From positions 1-6,577 of the forward strand of contig JAAOZZ010000370.1 in assembly GCA_012274175.1 (NCBI GenBank): 6,577 nt of DNA. Reading direction: 5' to 3'. Both the position numbers and the translations under genes were made by a program. Position 1 is the first letter of the stretch. Every line of letters begins with the position of its first letter. The stretch comes from Betaproteobacteria bacterium. Its GTDB lineage: Bacteria; Pseudomonadota; Gammaproteobacteria; Burkholderiales; Usitatibacteraceae. This document shows, in pieces, positions 1 to 4,020 of the stretch. The notes beneath the pieces are model-generated. The model searched no databases. It had not been told where the DNA came from and worked only from the letters and a program-made list of their open reading frames with translations.

Positions 1-91
1 CCCCATGACAAGGATGCTACAAGCCCGCCCCCCCGGTCAAGGCTCCGGCCACAAGATATTGCGGTTTTGGCCCCCAAAGGCCGGAAGACAT

Positions 92-111
92 TGTGGATTA
101 CCTGTGGATAA
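92..111 (-). promoter_or_regulatory. Tandem pair of DnaA-box-like sites
   Basis: Read on the minus strand, 103-111 is TTATCCACA, an exact match to the classical DnaA box. Positions 92-100 are TAATCCACA, one mismatch away. The two sites are in the same orientation and start 11 bp apart, about one helical turn, as in cooperative DnaA arrays. An A/T-rich stretch containing TATAAAA follows at 117-123. No further boxes were seen in the first 500 bases, so this is too little for a full replication origin. A DnaA-regulated promoter of a gene left of the window, or a small DnaA-titration site, is possible. The motif match is seen; the function is inference. Confidence 0.5.
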
Positions 112-156
112 GAGGGTATAAAACCCGATCCCCTCCCGAGGCCTGGAAAGCCCATG

Positions 157-179
157 AAAAAGGCCCCGGAAAGGGGCCT
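157..179 (-). terminator. Rho-independent terminator, minus strand
   Basis: Positions 161-167 (AGGCCCC) pair perfectly with 173-179 (GGGGCCT) around a 5-nt loop, giving a 7-bp stem that is almost all G-C. Read on the minus strand, the stem runs directly into TTTTT (161-157). The plus-strand side has no T-tract, so the terminator is directional. It lies 45 nt after the stop of the 48-residue minus-strand ORF. It is also the first convincing intrinsic terminator that minus-strand transcription from glgC would meet. Confidence 0.78.
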
Positions 180-224
180 GGAGGGTGGTTCGTCCGCTCC
201 CGCTGGCGGGCGCGTTGTTCTTGT

Positions 225-371
225 TCAGTAAGGCACCCCGGGCGGGTCCGCCTGGTCTGTGGACATGTCGGGCGGTAGGTCCTTCTTGGCCGCGCGCACC
301 ACCTCTTCGGCGTACGCGGTCATTCCCGCCGCGAAGACCGCGGCTGTGAGCCAGTGGGGTAGCGAATCCAT
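225..371 (-). CDS. Hypothetical small protein, 48 residues
   Basis: I do not recognise this protein. The ATG (371-369) opens 48 codons ending in TGA (227-225). Residues 7-21, from WLTAAVF to TAYA, are moderately hydrophobic and could form a short membrane or amphipathic helix. A charged segment with EE, R and KK follows, then a Pro/Asp-rich tail ending GVPY. About 39 of 47 sense codons after the start end in G or C, as expected for coding sequence here, and a strong terminator follows 45 nt after the stop. There is no Shine-Dalgarno sequence upstream. Instead TACATT, a weak -10 match, sits 6 nt before the ATG, which would fit a leaderless start. No other usual start codon exists in this frame upstream. 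It is divergent from the lxa-type gene. It could equally be part of a non-coding transcript. Confidence 0.5.
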   Translation of the reverse strand: MDSLPHWLTAAVFAAGMTAYAEEVVRAAKKDLPPDMSTDQADPPGVPY

Positions 372-494
372 GACACGAATGTAGCGGCGCCCCGCGACAG
401 GAGCGGGACGGCCTCCCCTGCCGGATGGACTAGGCCCTGATGGCGCACCACCTGCCCGTGCCGAATCGACGCGCGCGCTGTCTCACCCCATGAC
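372..494. other. Divergent spacer between small ORF and lxa-type gene
   Basis: This 123-bp stretch must hold the start signals of both flanking genes if they have their own promoters. I see no good sigma-70 promoter and no Shine-Dalgarno sequence on either side. Contents noted are a 5-bp inverted repeat (391-395 with 403-407), a weak sigma-54-like element at 441-456, and CCATGACA, which overlaps both gene starts and recurs at the left edge of the window. Confidence 0.6.
441..456 (+). promoter_or_regulatory. Weak sigma-54 (-24/-12) promoter candidate for lxa-type gene
   Basis: TGGCGCACCACCTGCC has the invariant GG (442-443) and GC (454-455) separated by exactly 10 bp, as sigma-54 promoters require. 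It matches TGGCACG-N4-TTGCW at 8 of 12 defined positions. Transcription would start near 466, about 28 nt before the ATG at 495. In DNA this GC-rich, chance matches are common, so this is only a candidate. Confidence 0.2.
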
Positions 495-998
495 ATGAAA
501 CCCAACCGAATCGCCGCCCCCTACCTCGTCAAGCGCGACACGGGCGTGCGCAGCGCCAACGACGAGGGTGATCCCTACCGCGCCGCGGCCAAGCCCCCCG
601 AACCGACCACGTGCCCGGAGTGCCACGCGACCTTCGTCGATGGCCGCTGGACGTGGAACGCCGCGCCCGACGATGCCTTCCGGCACGTCTGCCCCGCGTG
701 CCAGAGGATCCACGACCATTTCCCCGCGGGCTACGTGACGATCAAGGGCGCGTTCTTCGCCGAGCACCGCTCCGAGATCGTGCACCTCATCACGAACCAC
801 GAGCAGATGGAAAAGGCCCGGCGCCCCCTGCAGCGCATCATGAAAATCGAGGACGTGAAGGACGGCGTGCAGGTCACGACGACGGATTCGCACCTGGCGC
901 GCGGCATCGCCGAGGCGCTGCACGACGCGTACAAGGGCGACATGAAGCTGCGCTACAGCCGCGACGAGAACCTGCTGCGCGCAAGCTGGAAGCGCTAG
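495..998 (+). CDS. BCAM0308-family (lxa-type) zinc-ribbon protein
   Basis: This 167-residue soluble protein has no signal peptide or membrane segment. Residues 40-43 (CPEC) and 66-69 (CPAC) form two CxxC knuckles, a likely four-cysteine zinc site. The flanking CPACQRIHDHFPAG segment, the TTTDSHLAR stretch and the closing EALHDAYKGD region resemble, from memory, the BCAM0308 family of the low-oxygen-activated locus of Burkholderia cenocepacia. Its molecular function is unknown; the zinc ribbon suggests RNA, DNA or ribosome binding, which is inference. The ATG at 495 is the only plausible start, because the frame is open upstream but has no start codon, and no Shine-Dalgarno sequence is visible. 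The TAG at 996-998 directly abuts the glgC stop on the other strand, with no room for a terminator. A role in low-oxygen or stress physiology alongside glycogen storage is suggested by context only. Confidence 0.85.
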   Translation: MKPNRIAAPYLVKRDTGVRSANDEGDPYRAAAKPPEPTTCPECHATFVDGRWTWNAAPDDAFRHVCPACQRIHDHFPAGYVTIKGAFFAEHRSEIVHLITNHEQMEKARRPLQRIMKIEDVKDGVQVTTTDSHLARGIAEALHDAYKGDMKLRYSRDENLLRASWKR

Positions 999-2324
999 TC
1001 AGGCCGCGCGGTGCAGTCCCTGCCCGAGCATCTCGGGCACCACCAGCACGCGGCCCTTCGGCGTCACGTGGAAGCGCTTTCGATCGGCATCCGGGTCGAC
1101 CCCGATGTGCATGCCCGCGGGAATGCGGCAGCGCTTGTCGACGATCGCACCCTTCACCACCGCCGAGGGCCCGATCTCCGCGCCGGGAAGGATCACCGAA
1201 TCCTCCACGAGGCTGCGGTCGTGCACCACCACGTTGTTGGAAAGCAGCGACCGCTTTACCGTCGAGCCGCTCACGATGCACCCGCCCGAGATGATGGAGT
1301 CCATCGCCGCGCCCCGCCGGTCCTCGTCGTCGAAGACGAACTTGGCCGGTGGCACCTGCTCCTGGCAGGTGAAGATCGGCCACGCCTTGTCGTAGAGGTT
1401 CAGCTCCGGCACCACCTGGGTGAGATCGATGTTGGCTTCCCAATACGCGTCCACGGTGCCGACGTCGCGCCAGTACGGGGCGCCGTCGGTCCGGTTCACG
1501 CAGCTCGCCTCGAAATCGTGGGCGTAGATCGATGCGCACTCGCGCGCGAGGCGCGGGATGATGTCCCTGCCGAAGTCGTGGCAGGAGCTGCGGTCCTCGG
1601 CGTCGCGCTCGAGCTGCTCGAAGAGGAAGCGCGAGTCGAACACGTACACCCCCATGCTGGCGAGAATGCGTTCGGGCTGCCCGGGCATCGTGCAGGGAAC
1701 GGACGGCTTCTCCTGGAACCCGGAGATGCGCCCCGCCCGGTCCGTGCGCACCACGCCATAGGAGGCCGATTCCCCCGCGGGCACCGGCATGCACGCGATG
1801 GTGGCCTTCGCATTGCGCGCGAGATGCTCCTCGATCATCGAGCGGTAGTCCATCTTGTAGATGTGGTCCCCCGCGGCCACGAGCACCAGCATCGGGTCCT
1901 GCCTGCGGAGGATGTCCAGATTCTGGTACACGGCGTCCGCCGTGCCCTGGTACCACTCGCCGTTGGTGCGCTGCTGGGCGGGGAGCAATTCCACGAACTC
2001 GCCGAAGCGCGTGTCGAGGAAGTTCCAGCCCCGCTGCACGTGGCGAATGAGGCTGTGAGCCTTGTACTGGGTGCAGATGTCGATGCGCCGGATGCCGGAG
2101 TTGATGCAGTTGGAGAGCGTGAAGTCGATGATGCGGAATTTGCCGCCGAATGAGACCGAGGGCTTCGCTCTCCAGTCGGTGAGGTGCTTCAACCGCGTGC
2201 CCCGTCCCCCGGCGAGCACGATCGCGAGGGTGCTCTTCACCGCGAGCGCCCCGTGGCTCGCCTGGGCAACGCGCGGGACGGTCCGCGGCGGCTTCGCGCG
2301 GACCTGCTCTTCCAGGATGGTCAC
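999..2324 (-). CDS. glgC: Glucose-1-phosphate adenylyltransferase (ADP-glucose pyrophosphorylase)
   Basis: GlgC makes ADP-glucose and pyrophosphate from ATP and glucose-1-phosphate. This is the committed, allosterically controlled step of bacterial glycogen synthesis, in the cytoplasm. With the GTG start at 2324 the protein has 441 residues, close to the roughly 430 of enterobacterial GlgC. Residues 35-45 hold the nucleotide-binding loop LAGGRGTRL. RAKPSVSFGGKFRIID (52-67) carries the lysine equivalent to the activator-site K39 of E. coli. WYQGTADAV (124-132), the catalytic Asp153 in AAGDHIYK, and Lys206 in QEKP, the glucose-1-phosphate lysine, are all present. A left-handed beta-helix domain fills the last third. 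The GTG is chosen because a strong Shine-Dalgarno sequence precedes it; an in-frame ATG at 2477 would add 51 residues unlike the family and cover the promoter region. It is divergent from glgA and abuts the lxa-type gene at its 3' end. Confidence 0.96.
   Translation of the reverse strand: MTILEEQVRAKPPRTVPRVAQASHGALAVKSTLAIVLAGGRGTRLKHLTDWRAKPSVSFGGKFRIIDFTLSNCINSGIRRIDICTQYKAHSLIRHVQRGWNFLDTRFGEFVELLPAQQRTNGEWYQGTADAVYQNLDILRRQDPMLVLVAAGDHIYKMDYRSMIEEHLARNAKATIACMPVPAGESASYGVVRTDRAGRISGFQEKPSVPCTMPGQPERILASMGVYVFDSRFLFEQLERDAEDRSSCHDFGRDIIPRLARECASIYAHDFEASCVNRTDGAPYWRDVGTVDAYWEANIDLTQVVPELNLYDKAWPIFTCQEQVPPAKFVFDDEDRRGAAMDSIISGGCIVSGSTVKRSLLSNNVVVHDRSLVEDSVILPGAEIGPSAVVKGAIVDKRCRIPAGMHIGVDPDADRKRFHVTPKGRVLVVPEMLGQGLHRAA
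1021..1039. repeat. Perfect 8-bp hairpin at the lxa/glgC convergent junction
   Basis: TGCCCGAG (1021-1028) and CTCGGGCA (1032-1039) are perfect inverted repeats around a CAT loop. They sit inside the last codons of glgC (Pro-Glu-Met-Leu-Gly-Gln) and 23 nt after the stop of the lxa-type gene. Neither strand has a T-tract after it, so it is not a standard intrinsic terminator. It could stabilise the 3' end of the lxa transcript or slow polymerase where the two transcription units meet, or it may simply be a by-product of codon choice. Confidence 0.35.
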
Positions 2325-2328
2325 GGTG

Positions 2329-2337
2329 CCTCCCCTC
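2329..2337 (-). promoter_or_regulatory. Strong ribosome binding site fixing the glgC GTG start
   Basis: On the minus strand GAGGGGAGG is followed by CACC and then GTG (2324-2322). The purine-rich core is well placed for this start. No comparable site precedes the in-frame ATG at 2477, so this decides the glgC start. Confidence 0.8.
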
Positions 2338-2399
2338 GATCGGTGATGCGGTCCCGCCGCCACGGCGCCGTGGGACGAGCAAGGAGTGACAGCACGTTG

Positions 2400-2428
2400 C
2401 GCGCATTGGTTCGATGCGCGGATTTTTT
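2400..2428 (+). terminator. Intrinsic terminator or attenuator in the glgC-glgA spacer, plus strand
   Basis: CGCGCAT (2400-2406) pairs perfectly with ATGCGCG (2414-2420). A U-G and a G-C pair can extend the stem inward to about 9 bp with a 3-nt loop. It is followed by GA and then six T (2423-2428), the longest T-run I see in this spacer. Only the plus strand has the T-tract. It lies 125 nt before the glgA start, with no plus-strand gene immediately upstream; the nearest is the lxa-type gene ending at 998. It may stop read-through from that gene, act as an attenuator in a glgA leader, or both. On the minus strand the same hairpin would lie in the glgC leader. Confidence 0.65.
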
Positions 2429-2437
2429 CGCACGCGG

Positions 2438-2475
2438 GCACGGCGAGTGCTAGCGCACGGCCCGTGCCACGGTGC
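2438..2475. promoter_or_regulatory. GCAC/GTGC palindrome cluster between glgC and glgA
   Basis: GCACGGCCCGTGC (2455-2467) is a perfect palindrome around one central base. Flanking half-sites repeat the theme: GCACGG at 2438-2443, GTGC at 2447-2450 and CACGGTGC ending at 2475. Placed centrally in a divergent spacer, it could be an operator controlling glgC and glgA together. No known regulator is assigned, and GC-rich sequence makes such palindromes easy to find. Confidence 0.35.
2454..2469 (-). promoter_or_regulatory. Candidate sigma-54 promoter for glgC
   Basis: Read on the minus strand, TGGCACGGGCCGTGCG matches the -24 block TGGCACG completely. GTGCG stands in place of TTGCW at -12, and GG and GC are exactly 10 bp apart: 10 of 12 defined positions. 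Transcription would begin near 2443, giving a leader of about 119 nt with the 2400-2420 hairpin in it. It overlaps the palindrome, so the match may be fortuitous. I saw no good sigma-70 promoter for glgC. Confidence 0.3.
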
Positions 2476-2543
2476 AAGAATTACTGTTCGAGCGCGGTCC
2501 GCCGACTTCCAGCAGAATCTGGGTCGCGCCCACGTCACCGGCC

Positions 2544-2547
2544 AGGA
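2544..2547 (+). promoter_or_regulatory. Ribosome binding site fixing the glgA TTG start
   Basis: AGGA is followed by the six bases TCACCA and then TTG (2554-2556). This spacing, and the absence of any other start codon close to the conserved N-terminus, make TTG the likely glgA start. Confidence 0.65.
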
Positions 2548-2553
2548 TCACCA

Positions 2554-4020
2554 TTGCCTCCCGCGCATAACGACGCCAGACCACTCAACGTGCTCTTCGT
2601 AACTCCCGAGTGCGCCCCGATCGCCAAGACCGGGGGCCTCGGCGATGTGAGCGCGGCCCTGCCGCCGGCACTCCGCGAAGAGGGCATCGACGCGCGGGTG
2701 CTGCTGCCGGGCTACACCTCGGTGCTCGACGCTTTCCCGGCCGCCCGCGAGGTGGCTGCGCTCGAGGTGCTGGGCCAGCCGGTGCGCCTGTTGGAGTCCG
2801 TGCTCGCCACCGGCGTGCCGCTCGTGATCGTGGACTGCCCGCACCTCTACGCGCGCGGCGGCGGCCCCTACCAGGCGGACGACGGCGACGATTGGGATGA
2901 CAACGCATTGCGCTTCGGCGTGCTCGCAAAGGCAGCCGCGATTTGCGGCTCGGAGGCGACGCCCCTGTCGTGGCGGCCCGACATCGTCCATTGCAACGAC
3001 TGGCCGACGGCGCTGGTACCCGTGTACCTCGCTTTCACCGAGGGCAAGCGCGCGGCCACGATGATCACCATCCACAACCTCGCGTTCCAGGGGCTCTTCC
3101 AGTTTTCGGACATTCGTGCCCTCGAGATTCCCGAGGCCGCGCTCGGTGCCGACGGGATGGAGTTCCATGGCCGCGCCTCGTTCCTCAAGGGCGCGCTCCT
3201 CCACGCCGATGCGATCACCACGGTGAGCCCCACGTACGCGCAGGAAATCCAGGGACCGGAGCTGGGCTTCGGGCTGGAAGACGTGCTGAAAGCGAGGCGC
3301 GATGCGCTCTTCGGCGTACTGAACGGCATCGACACCGCAACGTGGAACCCGGCCACGGACCCGAATATCGCGCGGCCCTACGGCCTGCTCACCCTCGAGC
3401 GCAAGATGGCGAGCAAGCGGGCGCTCAAGAAGCGCATGAAGCTCGCCGGCTCCGACGACATTCCGCTCCTCGCCACCGTGAGCCGCATCACGCACCAGAA
3501 GGGCATCGACGTGATCGCGAGCACGCTGGGGGAGATCACGAAGCTGGCGCAGGTGGTCGTCGTGGGCGCGGGCGATCGCGAGATGATCGAGCAGCTCAAG
3601 GCCGCGCAGGCGCGCCACCCCGGGCGCGTGGGCCTGTCCATCGGCTTCGACGAGCCCCTCGCGCACCTGGTGGAGGCCGGCGCCGACATCTTCCTCATGC
3701 CCTCGCGCTTCGAGCCCTGCGGCATGAACCAGATGTACAGCCAGCGCTACGGCACGCCCCCCATCGCGAACGCGACCGGCGGCCTCGTGGACACCATCGT
3801 GGACGATGCGACGGGAGACACCCTCGACGGGACGGGCTTCCTCATTCCCGAGGCGAGCCCCGATGCGCTATTGGAAGGTGTCGTGCGAGCGCTCGCCGCG
3901 CGCTCGAACCCGTCCCACTGGAAGAGGCTGCAGACCAACGGCATGACGCGCGACTTCGGATGGGAGCCCGCCGCGCGCATGTACCGCCGGATCTACGAGC
4001 GCATCAGGCCCACTTCATGA
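2554..4020 (+). CDS. glgA: Glycogen synthase (ADP-glucose type, GT5)
   Basis: GlgA transfers glucose from ADP-glucose to the non-reducing end of alpha-1,4-glucan in the cytoplasm, using the product of the divergent glgC. From the TTG at 2554 the protein has 488 residues, the usual length. The N-terminal GT5 domain starts at NVLFVTPECAPIAKTGGLGDV, with Lys25 of KTGGLGDV as the ADP-glucose contact. HCNDW (about 146-150), HNLAFQG and NGID (257-260) follow. The C-terminal domain carries SRITHQKG (Lys316, equivalent to E. coli K305), then PSRFEPCGMNQ with the catalytic-site Glu387 (E. coli E377), and ATGGLVDT. An in-frame ATG at 2386 would add 56 residues unlike GlgA and would turn the spacer hairpin and palindrome into coding sequence; I reject it. 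The last 17 bases overlap the 3' end of glgP on the other strand. Confidence 0.96.
   Translation: MPPAHNDARPLNVLFVTPECAPIAKTGGLGDVSAALPPALREEGIDARVLLPGYTSVLDAFPAAREVAALEVLGQPVRLLESVLATGVPLVIVDCPHLYARGGGPYQADDGDDWDDNALRFGVLAKAAAICGSEATPLSWRPDIVHCNDWPTALVPVYLAFTEGKRAATMITIHNLAFQGLFQFSDIRALEIPEAALGADGMEFHGRASFLKGALLHADAITTVSPTYAQEIQGPELGFGLEDVLKARRDALFGVLNGIDTATWNPATDPNIARPYGLLTLERKMASKRALKKRMKLAGSDDIPLLATVSRITHQKGIDVIASTLGEITKLAQVVVVGAGDREMIEQLKAAQARHPGRVGLSIGFDEPLAHLVEAGADIFLMPSRFEPCGMNQMYSQRYGTPPIANATGGLVDTIVDDATGDTLDGTGFLIPEASPDALLEGVVRALAARSNPSHWKRLQTNGMTRDFGWEPAARMYRRIYERIRPTS

Noticed and set aside
65..86. Imperfect hairpin around GGCC-CCCAAA-GGCC
   Set aside because: Depends on G-T wobble pairs and has no T-tract on either side.
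91..122. Sigma-70 promoter from TTGTGG and TATAAA
   Set aside because: The gap is 20 bp and the -35 match is poor; the DnaA-box reading explains the same bases better.
93..278. 61-codon plus-strand ORF in the left intergenic region
   Set aside because: It runs through the DnaA-box pair and the terminator stem and has no ribosome binding site or recognisable sequence.
391..407. 5-bp GC inverted repeat in the spacer
   Set aside because: Short, no T-tract, expected by chance in GC-rich sequence.
490..498. Minimal upstream ORF ATG-ACA-TGA overlapping the lxa start
   Set aside because: Only two codons with no ribosome binding site; most likely chance.
320..505. 61-codon minus-strand ORF overlapping the small ORF and the lxa start
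   Set aside because: It covers the divergent spacer and conflicts with the better supported 225-371 frame; no recognisable features.
1011..2153. 380-codon plus-strand ORF antisense to glgC
   Set aside because: Complementary-frame shadow of glgC with composition dominated by His, Arg, Val and Ala, and no recognisable motif.
874..2538. 554-codon minus-strand ORF in another frame across glgC
   Set aside because: Its translation is Arg/Ala/Gly/Pro-rich and low in complexity, typical of a GC-rich shadow frame; glgC in the other frame has all the family motifs.
2548..3666. 372-codon minus-strand ORF antisense to glgA
   Set aside because: Shadow of glgA; no family resemblance and biased composition.
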